Positions 51,101 to 58,973 are shown, counted from the first letter of the stretch. The stretch is 64,000 nt of DNA from Micromonospora sp. HM5-17 (GCF_003762835.1 NZ_RJWA01000003.1:496001-560000); one strand, 5' to 3'. Numbers and translations: made by a program. The notes: generated from the sequence alone by a model not told the origin.

Positions 51101-51821
51101 CGATTCGGCGGCGCGCACCGTCGAGTCGGCCGGCTGCGCCGTGCCGGGTGCCGCGCGGCGGGTCGAGGGGGCCGCCGTCGAGGTCACCGGGCACGGCGCC
51201 GCCCTGGTCGCGGTGGCGCTGACCGCCGGGGCGGTCCGATACACCGCGACGGTCTGCCTCCTCTGGGGCGTGGCGCTGGGTCTGCGGGCGCTGCGGCCGG
51301 CGGAGCCGGAACCGCGTCGCTGGGCGTACGTCGCCGGGGCAGGCGTCGCCGAACTGTTCGGGGTCTGGCTGCTGCTCGCCGCGGCCCGGGTGGCCCCGGT
51401 CGAGGCGTACACCCTGCCGGCGGCGGTGGTGGGGCTGCTGGTCGGCGGGCTGGCGTTGCGGGCCTGGCCGACGTTGAGCAGCTGGCTCGGATACGGCCCC
51501 GGTCTCGGTGCGGCGCTGCTGCCGAGTCTGGTCTCGGTGCTGGTCGCCGACGGGCAGCCGCTGCGTCGGCTGCTGCTCGGGGCCGGCGCGTTGGTCACCG
51601 TGTTGGTCGGCGCCCGGTGGCGGCGGCAGGCGCCGGTGGTGCTCGGCGGGCTGGTGCTGGCCGTGCTCGCGGTGCGGGAGGTGGTCGCCGTCTGGGATCG
51701 GCTGCCGCGCTGGATCTTCCTGGCGGCCGGTGGCTGCGCGCTCATCGGCCTGGCGGTGACCTACGAGCGGCGGCGCCGGGACCTGCGTCGACTCCGAGCC
51801 GCGGTGGGCCGGATGAGCTGA
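48186..51821 (+). CDS. Giant zinc-ribbon polytopic membrane protein (SCO7613 C-terminal domain type)
   Basis: A 1211-residue protein. Residues ~8-30 form a zinc ribbon: CPVCGAGADLATGCPGCG, two C-x2-C knuckles. A coiled-coil segment (~40-90) and an Ala/Pro linker follow. The remaining ~1080 residues are some thirty hydrophobic helices with few loops. There is no enzymatic motif, ATPase or porter signature. The helix-rich organisation matches actinobacterial proteins named for the SCO7613 C-terminal domain. A function is not known. ATG 48186 directly precedes VHAVRAYPCPVCG. It stands alone between terminator-less gaps. Confidence 0.85.
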   Translation: MVHAVRAYPCPVCGAGADLATGCPGCGRGPDPVAAEVVRLNAELGALSVELVRAREAYRSVEAALWRTRQRRDLLAGQVRVAAAAARAARAAWPAQPVVASGPVAASGPAATPVRPEASTRVVQNILFALGGLLVGAAAIGFTVVAWPAMGIVNQAAVLAGLTALVLAVPVVARGRGLPATAETFAALGLLLVLLDGYAVWAVNLFDVAGWPRVRYAVLVLGVGALVAAGYRRLTGLAAPWFAGLLLLQPMPPLLAYDAGAGATGWTLALAALAVVDLGLTRGRDDGPLGLVRRVVAWLAYGGAVLLAGFCALLALASIDGPGAGVPLLVSPVLLVAGAVLTRHQGFGAVAAGLTVVALGIALLRAVVDLGGPALVGAALVGAVLAGAVAATTRLLPAGVRPGPYAGGVVLVGSVATLAGLMALATGLATALRSQPPWRADLTAEIGPFDWQAPVALPVAVGGLLPLLPSRGRRPVALTGAVLTVLALPTAVALPWWLPAVLSLGMAAALALAAVGRPRSGRAVGALAGAGAALAGHALLVGLARPAAAAGVLAATVLLGVTVAATAARPGTPPLPAAGDRGPAGPVPAPLTGAVRRVGGAALAVAVLATPAAVVVGLVAVGVPPWWQTRAALAVTVSLTAAVLLRPRWMPAEYRPYAGSALSVVMLAVGLAPALPGIDEPSGVYAAGVLLATVALLAAARGRRPLDARSAASPAGEGGAPFPVIPLVPATVLLARVAVAVAPAVGAVLVAPYAWLPRIWSGTPAGVGLHPGEWRPDVPAAVTLLLVAATAAVLHRARHGTWRRAAVPVASCLAVAVPAGLAAVGAPWPTVPATVFAGGLTALLGAAVSARVGRAARVGVPLGLPLTGAGLAGLVPTRPGTIVGLAVLTATGLAVGVAGRRVTARIPGWLAAVTAAVLLAVAGPRAADQPLRYAALLVLAVAAVTVAGGVLLRRVGTASGAARPVGEAGSPGDSAARTVESAGCAVPGAARRVEGAAVEVTGHGAALVAVALTAGAVRYTATVCLLWGVALGLRALRPAEPEPRRWAYVAGAGVAELFGVWLLLAAARVAPVEAYTLPAAVVGLLVGGLALRAWPTLSSWLGYGPGLGAALLPSLVSVLVADGQPLRRLLLGAGALVTVLVGARWRRQAPVVLGGLVLAVLAVREVVAVWDRLPRWIFLAAGGCALIGLAVTYERRRRDLRRLRAAVGRMS

Positions 51822-51960
51822 CCGGACGCCCGAGAGGGGTGCTACCACCCCCCCCGATCCGGGGGTCTGCGGGATTACTCAGCGCAACCAATCGCCCAAG
51901 ACTGTGGGCCATACCCGCCCGACCGGGCGGGATGCCGCACGGAGGGGGTTTGGGGAAGAC

Positions 51961-52985
51961 ATGGCGACCACCGCGCCGGCCGCGCGCCGAGGTAGTGACT
52001 ACGCACAGTTGTCCCGCCGGATCAGCGCGGCCGGGCTGCTGCGCCGCCGCACCGCCTGGTACGTCACCCGGATCGGGGTGACCGTCGGCTGCCTCGTCGC
52101 CGGCTGGGTCGTCTTCGCGCTGGTTGGGGACTCCTGGTGGCAACTTCCGGTGGCGGCCTTCCTCGCCGTCGCCACCACCCAGGTCGCCTTTCTCGGGCAC
52201 GACGCCGGACACCGGCAGATGTTCCGGCACCGGCGGGCCAGCGAGGTGGCCGGTCTGATCGCCGGCAACCTGGCGACCGGGCTCAGTTTCGGCTGGTGGA
52301 TGGATAAGCACAACCGGCACCACGCGAACCCGAACCACACGGAGCACGACCCGGACGTCGGCGTGGGAGCACTGGTCTGGACGCAGGAGCAGGCACGCGA
52401 GACCCGGGGCTTTCGGCGCTGGCTGGCCCGGCACCAGGCGTACCTGTTCTTTCCGATGCTGCTGTTGGAAGGGGTGAACCTGCACGTGGCGAGCGTCCGG
52501 GCCCTCTTCGGTACGCCGATGCGCCACCGGCGTACCGAGGCGCTGCTGCTGGCCGTGCACTTCGCCGGCTATCTCGGGGCGCTCTTCACCGTGCTCTCCC
52601 CGCTCCGGGCCCTCGCCTTCCTCGCCGTGCACCAGGGACTCTGGGGGTCTACCTGGGCTGCTCGTTCGCGCCGAACCACAAGGGCATGCCGGTGCTGACC
52701 GCCGACGACGAGTTGGACTTCCTCCGCAGGCAGGTGCTGACCTCGCGCAACGTGCGGGGCGGCGCGGTCGTCGACGTGCTGCTCGGCGGGCTCAACTACC
52801 AGATCGAACACCACCTCTTCCCGAGCATGCCGCGCGCCAACCTTCGGCGGGCCCAGCCGATCGTGGCCGCGTTCTGCGCGGAGCGGGGCATCCCGTACGA
52901 GCAGACCGGGCTGTTCGACTCGTACCGGCAGGCGCTGCGGCACCTGCACGACGTCGGCGCCCCACTCCGCGCCGGGGCGCGCTAG
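51961..52985 (+). pseudogene. Fatty-acid desaturase broken by a one-base frameshift
   Basis: A membrane di-iron acyl desaturase in two frames. The 5' part has the first two histidine boxes, HDAGH and HNRHH, in a four-helix desaturase layout. After GLWG in the G-run at 52643-52647 the frame is lost; the continuation (VYLGCSFAPNHKGMPVLTADDE) is read one base on and includes the third box QIEHH followed by FPSMPRANL. Adding one G restores a single 341-residue protein. The deficit falls in a homopolymer, so it may be a sequencing error or a real mutation. ATG 51961 follows GGAGGGGG. The product would desaturate membrane fatty acids. Confidence 0.9.
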
Positions 52986-53035
52986 GTACGCCCGGACGGT
53001 CTCCGCGTCGTCAGCCACGGCGGTAAGGTCTGCCC

Positions 53036-53329
53036 ATGGCAGAGGTGCTGGACGCGGAGACGGTGCGGGCCGAGCTGGAGGGGCTGGACGGCTGGTCCGG
53101 TGACCCGGCTGGCATCGGCCGTACGGTCGAGTTGCCCGGATTCCGGGAGGCGATCGACGTCGTGGACCGGGTCGCGGTGGTCGCCGAGAAACTCGACCAC
53201 CATCCCGACATCGACATCCGGTGGCGGACGGTGACCTTCCGGTGCGTCACTCACGCGGTGGGCGGAGTCACCCGACGCGACATCGAGTTGGCGCGGCGGA
53301 TTGACGAGACGGTCCGGGGAGCGGCGTGA
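53036..53329 (+). CDS. Pterin-4a-carbinolamine dehydratase
   Basis: A 97-residue PhhB/DCoH-type enzyme that dehydrates 4a-hydroxytetrahydrobiopterin. The signature KLDHHPDIDIRWRTV is intact, including the H-H-P cluster and the trailing tryptophan, and CVTHAVGGVTRRD matches the C-terminal loop. The length is typical. The next gene overlaps its stop (GTGA), so it is co-translated with the FHA protein. No phenylalanine hydroxylase lies in this window. Bacteria often keep such an enzyme with roles in molybdopterin or folate chemistry, so its substrate here is uncertain. Confidence 0.92.
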   Translation: MAEVLDAETVRAELEGLDGWSGDPAGIGRTVELPGFREAIDVVDRVAVVAEKLDHHPDIDIRWRTVTFRCVTHAVGGVTRRDIELARRIDETVRGAA

Positions 53330-54474
53330 GATTCGAGATAAGCAAGGTCCTCGACGCGATCGAGGGCCGGGTCAGCACCGATCCCTCGCTGGTCCGGGCG
53401 GTGCTCGACCTCGCCGAGGTGGTTCGCTACACGGACCTGGACGGTGGCCGGCCGGCCAGCACCCTGCGGCTGGGCATGATCATGGACGCGCTGAGCCGTC
53501 ATCTCGAGGAGGACAACGTCCCGGTGTACGCGGTGGTGCACCGCGCCCTGCTCAGCGAGGCCGATCTGACCTCGAACGAACGTATGGTGCTCCGGCGCTG
53601 GGCCGACGACGGTCTCGTCGAGGTGATGAACAACCCCGGCGACCGGGTGCTGGAGGTGGCCGACCTGCTGGGTCTGCCGGTGTTGAGCCGGAACCGCTAC
53701 GACGGTCTGGCGGGCCGCTACCCCTGGGTCACCGGTCAGCCGGGTCGGCTCCTCGCTCCGCTGCCCGGCGCGGGTGGACCGGTCCTGGTGCCCCGGGTGA
53801 AGGGTGCTCCGCCGGCTCCGGGCGGCCCGTCCCCGACCGGTCGGAAGCTGCTGGCACGGACGTGGCGCTGCCGGGAGCCCGGGTGCGTGCTCTTCGGCGG
53901 CGAGGGGGGCGGCGCCTTCGCCGATCTGGCCCGGATCGACCGGAAGCCGAGTGGCCAGCCGCCACCGACGCTGCGGACCGGGATGCCGACCTGTCCCCGG
54001 CACGAGCACCGACTCATCGACGCCGGCCCGCGACCCGCCACCGAGGTGCTCTCGGTGCGGATCGGCGGCATGGTGCGGCGCCGGTTCGTGGTGACCTCCG
54101 AACGCCCGGTGGTGGTGGGGCGGGCGCCCGAGGACTCCGGGGGGATCCGGCTCGGCCAGTGGCTCAACGACGAGGCGCGGCGCTGGATCAGCCGCAGCCA
54201 CGTCCGCTTCGAGCTGCGCGGCGCCGACCTGATCGTGCAGGACGTGAGCACCAACGGCTCCGGCGTACGCCCCGGTGGCTCGATGGATGAGGCCGAGCGG
54301 ATCGCGTTGGCCCGCCAGCAGTCCCGGGTGATGCGTCCCGGCGACATCGTGGAGCTGTACCCGGGCGTGCAGGTGGCGCGGGCCAACACCTGGACCTCCG
54401 GCGGGATGGTCAACCCGACCTCGGTGATGGCCGAGGCGCCGACCATGGCGATTCGGCTGGGCGACCGGGGCTGA
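53326..54474 (+). CDS. Zinc-finger and FHA-domain protein
   Basis: A 382-residue soluble protein. Residues ~1-130 are a helical module with no family I recognise. Residues ~180-235 hold CREPGC and a later CPRH, a likely zinc site of the C-x4-C...C-x2-H type. Residues ~250-360 form an FHA domain: RRFVVTSERPVVVGRAPE, RRWISRSHVRFEL and VQDVSTNGSGV contain the phosphothreonine-binding Arg, Ser-His and Asn core. FHA domains read Ser/Thr kinase signals, and a kinase gene lies in this window. It is coupled to the pterin dehydratase by a GTGA overlap. Confidence 0.88.
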   Translation: MRFEISKVLDAIEGRVSTDPSLVRAVLDLAEVVRYTDLDGGRPASTLRLGMIMDALSRHLEEDNVPVYAVVHRALLSEADLTSNERMVLRRWADDGLVEVMNNPGDRVLEVADLLGLPVLSRNRYDGLAGRYPWVTGQPGRLLAPLPGAGGPVLVPRVKGAPPAPGGPSPTGRKLLARTWRCREPGCVLFGGEGGGAFADLARIDRKPSGQPPPTLRTGMPTCPRHEHRLIDAGPRPATEVLSVRIGGMVRRRFVVTSERPVVVGRAPEDSGGIRLGQWLNDEARRWISRSHVRFELRGADLIVQDVSTNGSGVRPGGSMDEAERIALARQQSRVMRPGDIVELYPGVQVARANTWTSGGMVNPTSVMAEAPTMAIRLGDRG

Positions 54475-54587
54475 CCGGCCCGGAGTCCCGGGTACATCCG
54501 GCGCTGGTTCCCGCTCCGCGCGCGGTACGCGAGGCCTACGTGTCCGGGGTGTCCGCGCCCGGGCGGAACGGCCGTGTCTCGAGCGGA

Positions 54588-54619
54588 GGCGGGGCGCGCC
54601 CGGCCGGGCGCGCCCCGCC
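54588..54619. terminator. 32-bp perfect palindrome between FHA and rocD genes
   Basis: Sixteen bases (54588-54603) are exactly mirrored at 54604-54619 with no loop bases. It lies in the 215-bp gap between convergent genes and can terminate both. All arms are G/C. Confidence 0.75.
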
Positions 54620-54689
54620 CGAAGCGTCGGCGCGGCACCCTCCACCCGCGCCGGGGTGTGGCGAGGGCCGTGGCGACGACGGGCTCCGG

Positions 54690-55967
54690 TCAGGCCAGTA
54701 CGGCGGCGAGCTGTGCGACGACGTGGTCCACCTCGTCGGCCGTGACGACCAGCGGCGGGGCCAGGCGGATCGTGGAGCCGTGGGTGTCCTTGGCCAGGAC
54801 GCCGCGTTCGGCGAGCCGCTCGCACGCCTGTCGTCCGGTCATCAGCGCCGGATCGATGTCGACGCCGGCCCAGAGCCCCCGGCCCCGGACCGCGACCAGC
54901 CCCTCGCCGACCATCGCGCGCAGGCCGGCGTGCAGCCGGGCGCCCAGTTCGGCCGAGCGGCGCTGGAACTCACCGGTGGCGAGCAGCCGGACCACCGCGG
55001 TGCCGACCGCGCAGGCCAGCGGGTTGCCGCCGAAGGTGGAACCGTGCTCGCCGGGGCGCAGGACGCCGAGTACCTCCCGGTCGGCGACGACCGCCGAGAC
55101 CGGGACGATGCCGCCGCCGAGCGCCTTGCCGAGGACGTACATGTCGGGGACGACGTTCTCGTGGTCGCAGGCGAAGGTGTCGCCGGTCCGGCCGAGCCCG
55201 GACTGGATCTCGTCGGCGACGAAGAGCACGTTGCGCTCGGTGCAGAGCCGGCGGACCCCGGGGAGGTAGCCGGGTGGCGGGACGATGACGCCCTGCTCGC
55301 CCTGGATCGGTTCGAGCAGGACCGCGACCGTGGTCTCGTCGATCGCCTCGGCGAGCGCGGCCAGGTCGCCGTACGGGACGATCCGGAACCCGGGGGTGTA
55401 CGGGCCGAAGTCGTTGCGGGCCTCGGGGTCGGTGGAGAAGCTGACGATCGTGGTGGTACGCCCGTGGAAGTTCCCCTTGGCGACCACGATGGTGGCCTGT
55501 CCCGCCGCCACGCCCTTGACCCGGTAGCCCCACTTCCGGGACACCTTGATCGCGGTTTCGACCGCCTCGGCCCCGGTGTTCATCGGCAGAACCAGGTCCT
55601 TGCCGCAGAGCTGGGCCAGTTCCCGGCAGAAGTCGGCGAACTGGTCGTGGATGAAGGCCCGGCTGGTCAGGGTGAGCCGGTCGAGCTGGGCGTGTGCGGC
55701 GGCGATCAGCGCCGGGTGGCGGTGGCCGAAGTTCAGCGCCGAGTAGCCGGCCAGGCAGTCCAGGTACCGGCGGCCGTCGATGTCGGTGACCCAGGCGCCC
55801 TCCGCGGAGGAGATCACCACCGGCAGCGGGTGGTAGTTGTGCGCCGTCCAGCGTTCGGCGTCGCGTACCGCCTCGGGGGTGCGCAGCCCGTCGTCCACCA
55901 GCCCTCCTTCGTTCACGACCGCGGGGTTCACGCGCTGCGCGTGCTCACTCTTCGCACTCACGGTCAC
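54690..55967 (-). CDS. rocD: Ornithine aminotransferase
   Basis: A 425-residue class III PLP aminotransferase converting ornithine and 2-oxoglutarate to glutamate semialdehyde. NYHPLPVVISSAEGAWVTDIDG opens the fold; LPMNTGAEAVETAIK binds phosphate; FVADEIQSGLGRTG precedes the catalytic lysine in VLGKALGGGIVPVSAV; GEHGSTFGGNPLA follows. GTG 55967 overlaps the stop of the preceding dimethylargininase gene (GTGA), so the two are translated together. They form an arginine/ornithine catabolic pair. GTG 55961 is an alternative start. Confidence 0.94.
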   Translation of the reverse strand: MTVSAKSEHAQRVNPAVVNEGGLVDDGLRTPEAVRDAERWTAHNYHPLPVVISSAEGAWVTDIDGRRYLDCLAGYSALNFGHRHPALIAAAHAQLDRLTLTSRAFIHDQFADFCRELAQLCGKDLVLPMNTGAEAVETAIKVSRKWGYRVKGVAAGQATIVVAKGNFHGRTTTIVSFSTDPEARNDFGPYTPGFRIVPYGDLAALAEAIDETTVAVLLEPIQGEQGVIVPPPGYLPGVRRLCTERNVLFVADEIQSGLGRTGDTFACDHENVVPDMYVLGKALGGGIVPVSAVVADREVLGVLRPGEHGSTFGGNPLACAVGTAVVRLLATGEFQRRSAELGARLHAGLRAMVGEGLVAVRGRGLWAGVDIDPALMTGRQACERLAERGVLAKDTHGSTIRLAPPLVVTADEVDHVVAQLAAVLA

Positions 55968-56887
55968 TTGATCGCCTCTCGCTCTCGCAGCACCAGGGTG
56001 CAGCACTTCGGTCCGCCACCGGCCTTGCGTAGCTCGGACAAATCAACACCAATTGTGTCGTACCCCCGGTCGCGCAGCGCGGCCGACAGCCCGGTGGCCT
56101 GGGCCGGGAGCACGACGTGCCGCCCGTCGCTCACCGCGTTGAGGCCGAGGACCGCCGCGTCGGCCGGGGTGGCCAGCACGGCGTCCGGGAAGAGCCGGCG
56201 CAGCACCGCCCGGCTGCCCGGGGAGAACGCCTCCGGCAGGTACGCCACGGTCCGGTCGTCCAGCACGCAGAGCGCGGTGTCGAGGTGGTAGAAGCGCGGA
56301 TCGACCAGCTGCAGCGTGACCACCGGTCGGCCGAAGACCTCCTGGACGTGCGCGTGCGCGGCGTGGCTGGTCCGGAAGCCGGTGCCGGCCAGCAGCAGGT
56401 CACCGACGAGCAGGAGATCGCCCTCGCCCTCGTTGACGTGCTTGGCCTCGTGCACCTCGAATCCGGCCCGGTCGAGCCACGCGGCGTACGCCGGGGCCTC
56501 GTCCGCGCGTTCCGGGTCGCGGAACTGCGCCGCGAGCGCCCGGCCGTCGATCACCGTCGCGCCGTTCGCCGCGAAGACCATGTCCGGTAGCCCGGGCAGC
56601 GGCTCGATCTCGTCGACGATGTGCCCGAGGTCCAGGTACGTCTGCCGTAGCGTCTCCCACTGCCGGAGAGCGAGCGCGGTGTCCACCGGCGCGGTCGGGT
56701 CCATCCAGGGGTTGATCGCGTACGTGACGGCGAAGTACGTCGGCCGGCACATCAGGTACCGGCGCCGGGTCTGCTGGCGGGGCTGTGCCGGGTCGGACGG
56801 CGTGGGCCCGCCGCGCAGCCGGTCCAGGCTGCGACCGGGGTCGGCGGAATCGCCGCGCTCCGGCCTCGGGATGGCGTCCAACGTCAT
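55964..56887 (-). CDS. ddaH: Dimethylargininase (DDAH-like amidino hydrolase)
   Basis: A 307-residue guanidino-group-modifying enzyme of the pentein fold. The key residues are seen: MVFAANGATV, the acidic GEGD segment, FYHLDTALCVLDD with the catalytic His, and GGPKCCTL with the nucleophilic cysteine near the C-terminus. It likely hydrolyses methylated arginine to citrulline, or acts on arginine itself; sequence alone does not separate these. ATG 56887 follows GGAGCAGG. The coupled rocD downstream supports a role in arginine breakdown. The ~45 N-terminal residues before CRPTYFAV are variable. Confidence 0.92.
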   Translation of the reverse strand: MTLDAIPRPERGDSADPGRSLDRLRGGPTPSDPAQPRQQTRRRYLMCRPTYFAVTYAINPWMDPTAPVDTALALRQWETLRQTYLDLGHIVDEIEPLPGLPDMVFAANGATVIDGRALAAQFRDPERADEAPAYAAWLDRAGFEVHEAKHVNEGEGDLLLVGDLLLAGTGFRTSHAAHAHVQEVFGRPVVTLQLVDPRFYHLDTALCVLDDRTVAYLPEAFSPGSRAVLRRLFPDAVLATPADAAVLGLNAVSDGRHVVLPAQATGLSAALRDRGYDTIGVDLSELRKAGGGPKCCTLVLREREAIK

Positions 56888-57338
56888 GGTCCTGCTCCAG
56901 GGGATTCGGGCGCGCCCGGCCTCCGTACGGCTCACGGGCTGGCGCCGAGACCCACGGTATGCGCGCCGGCCGGCAGGACCTACTGGTGAAGATTGCATCC
57001 TTCGGCTGATCGTTGCGTGTCTGACCGGGCCGACCAGCGAATCGTTGCGGACACGCGCGGGACAGACACCTGTCGGTGTGTGGTGAGGCGGCGGGCCTGG
57101 CTGCGCCACCTCGGGCGGTCCGGCGCGGTGTCGCACCGCCCACCGCGGGGCGCAGGGCCGCCTCCCGCGGAGGGGTGTCGCGCCGCCCACCGCGGGGCGC
57201 CTGGGGCGTAGACCGGCCGGCCGAATCCGGCCACCATTGATCCATGACGATCTCGGCAACCACCCGGCCGGCTCGTGTGGTGAGCGTCGTGGGCCGGCCC
57301 GATGACCTGGTCCGTTGCGATCGACCGGGGGCGTCCTG
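56888..57338. other. Repeat-bearing region upstream of ddaH
   Basis: A 451-bp divergent gap. It holds the direct repeat ATCGTTGCG (57009-57017 and 57041-57049, 32 bp apart, about three helical turns) and the hairpin GACAG-ACAC-CTGTC (57061-57074). A 27-bp direct repeat is listed separately. An Lrp/AsnC-type or other amino-acid regulator might act here, but none is encoded nearby. Confidence 0.45.
57127..57200. repeat. 27-bp intergenic direct repeat
   Basis: Copies at 57127-57153 and 57174-57200 differ at one position and are 47 bp apart start to start. Each contains CCGCCCACCGCGGGGCGC; the first can also form GCGGTG-TCG-CACCGC with its flank. It lies between ddaH and the following gene and does not match other parts of the window that I noticed. 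Confidence 0.8.
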
Positions 57339-58001
57339 ATGCTCCTGGCTGTCGTCGCCGGCCTCGGTGCCGCGTTCTTGGCCCGTGCCGCCGTACGACT
57401 GGCGCGGCGGTGGCGGGCTGTTCGTCGCCGCCCGGTGCTGACCTGTGCCGAGTTCGCCGCCGCCACACCCGGCACCGCCGTGGTGGTCGTCGGCCGTACC
57501 GCTGTCGGGCCCGTGGTGTCCGCGGCGCGCAGCCGCACGCCGTGCGTCGGCTACCAGTCGGTGTTCATCCGAAACCGGACGGTCAGCGACAACTACAGCG
57601 AGAGTACGATCACCCTCGGCCCCGAGCAGGGTGATCTGATGCTGCACGGCGACGACGGCGCGACGGTGGTACTCGCGCACGAGGTGCGGACCCGCCGGCT
57701 GCTTCTGAGCAGGAACCCGATGCTGGTGGCCGCGGCCGAGATCGAGGATCCGAACAGCAGCCGGCACGAGCAGCGGATCGAGCGGGAGTTCGTCGCCTCG
57801 GCGGACCGGCCCGTGGTCGCGACCGGGGTGGTCGCGACCGTCGCCTGGGACCCCGGTCGGCTCATCCTGGACCGGCGCAACGGGGTGGACGGATCCGCCG
57901 AGGGCACGGTCGATGATCTGTCCCAGACCTTCACCTGGGAGATCATCCTGCTGGTGATCGGTACGGCCGCGCTGGCCGGACTCGCCGTCCTGCTCGTCTG
58001 A
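57339..58001 (+). CDS. Two-helix membrane protein, GIDE-like layout
   Basis: A 220-residue protein with an N-terminal helix (LLAVVAGLGAAFLARAAVRL), a central soluble domain (~35-195) and a C-terminal helix (IILLVIGTAALAGLAVLLV). The central part has GTAVVVVGRT, SRTPCVGYQSVF and a terminal AEGTVDDLSQ. Helix-domain-helix with a CVGY segment loosely recalls the GIDE domain of mitochondrial MUL1-type proteins, but without a RING finger. This resemblance is only suggestive. ATG 57339 is taken as start behind GGGGGCG. It is divergent from ddaH; function unknown. Confidence 0.7.
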   Translation: MLLAVVAGLGAAFLARAAVRLARRWRAVRRRPVLTCAEFAAATPGTAVVVVGRTAVGPVVSAARSRTPCVGYQSVFIRNRTVSDNYSESTITLGPEQGDLMLHGDDGATVVLAHEVRTRRLLLSRNPMLVAAAEIEDPNSSRHEQRIEREFVASADRPVVATGVVATVAWDPGRLILDRRNGVDGSAEGTVDDLSQTFTWEIILLVIGTAALAGLAVLLV

Positions 58002-58030
58002 CCGACCCGACGATCGCTGAGCACGGTCGG

Positions 58031-58072
58031 GCGGGCCCGCCACCGGGTTCCCGGGGTCGGTGGCGGGCCCGC
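58031..58072. terminator. Bidirectional hairpin terminator
   Basis: GCGGGCCCGCCACC (58031-58044) pairs perfectly with 58059-58072 around a 14-nt loop. It separates the two-helix membrane protein gene from the convergent secreted protein gene, which ends at 58081. Confidence 0.75.
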
Positions 58073-58080
58073 GGGGCCGC

Positions 58081-58668
58081 TCAGCGGACGCGGTCGTCGT
58101 CGAGCTGGGTGAAGGTGACCGTGGCCGGGGTGTATCCGGGCACGGAGAGCGTGAAGACGGCGACGTCGTCCACGTCGTCGTCGTCCGGGGCGCTCAGCAC
58201 GCCGTACCCCTGGGGGATGCTCCAGTTCGTCGGCGTGAAGACCAGCAGCATCGGCGGGCCGGCCCAGACGCCGGTGCCCTGGACTCCCATGTGCAGGGTG
58301 ACCGACTGGGCCGGCGGGTGGCTCAGCCAGACCCGGAACGCGGCGCTTCCGCCCTCCGGCACAACGATCGTGGTCGGCTCGGCGAGCACCGCGGGCGGCT
58401 GGCCGGGGTGGGGGCACGCCCCGTCGGTGACCCGCCCGTCCGTCGGTGATGGATTGGCCCCGGGGTGGCTACGGCGGGAGCCGGTGTCACCGGCGTCCGT
58501 GGTCGGCACGGTGGCGGAGTGGCCGGTGCTCCGGGGCGAGGTGGGGGAGTCGACGTCGCAGGCCGAGGCCGCCCGGGCGGGGCCGGCGGGTACGGTCACG
58601 GCCGCCGCGGCGGCCAACCCGACGACACCGAGCACAGTGGACAGTCGCGACAGGGGGTTGCGTCTCAT
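58081..58668 (-). CDS. Secreted protein with a beta-sandwich (Calx-beta-like) domain
   Basis: A 195-residue exported protein. The signal peptide (RRNPLSRLSTVLGVVGLAAAAAV) ends near PARAASAC. A Ser/Thr/Pro-rich spacer (~38-85) leads to a single domain of about 100 residues with VVPEGGSAAFRVWLSHPPAQSVTLHM, LVFTPTNWSIPQGYGV and PDDDDVDDVAVFTLSVPGYTPATVTFTQL, an all-beta layout like Calx-beta or surface accessory domains. ATG 58668 matches the signal; the upstream open frame is not part of it. It may bind carbohydrate or mediate surface contacts. Function unproven. Confidence 0.8.
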   Translation of the reverse strand: MRRNPLSRLSTVLGVVGLAAAAAVTVPAGPARAASACDVDSPTSPRSTGHSATVPTTDAGDTGSRRSHPGANPSPTDGRVTDGACPHPGQPPAVLAEPTTIVVPEGGSAAFRVWLSHPPAQSVTLHMGVQGTGVWAGPPMLLVFTPTNWSIPQGYGVLSAPDDDDVDDVAVFTLSVPGYTPATVTFTQLDDDRVR

Positions 58669-58973
58669 CGGGGTCCTTTCGGGCAGGAGAACGTCTGCGG
58701 GTGAGGCCGCCAAGGCCCGGCGGCGGCGCGACCCGCGTGACCTGACCACCGGCAATGTATCGACATATTCCCATGCATTTGGTTCGTCGGGAAGGTGGTC
58801 GGCCGCCACAAGGGCGCGGCTCGGTCGGAGCGGCCGGCGCCGGACCGCCCTCCCGGGTCACCACCGCGAGGGGGCGCCCGAGGTGTCCTCCACGCCGGTG
58901 GGCCGGTCGGACGTGGGGCGATCTGGCCAAAAATGGGCCGTACGCCGGGAGTTCCGTCGGTAGCCTGGGGCGC
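58669..58973. other. Divergent region, secreted protein / ABC exporter
   Basis: A 305-bp gap. An A/T-richer patch at about 58755-58795 (with TGTATCGACATA) is the best promoter candidate for the minus-strand gene. An in-frame stretch upstream of the ABC gene has no ribosome site and is spacer. Confidence 0.45.

Noticed and set aside
58755-58973. N-terminal extension of the first ABC exporter subunit
   Set aside because: There is no ribosome site and the translation is low-complexity. GTG 58974 fits the exporter family start.
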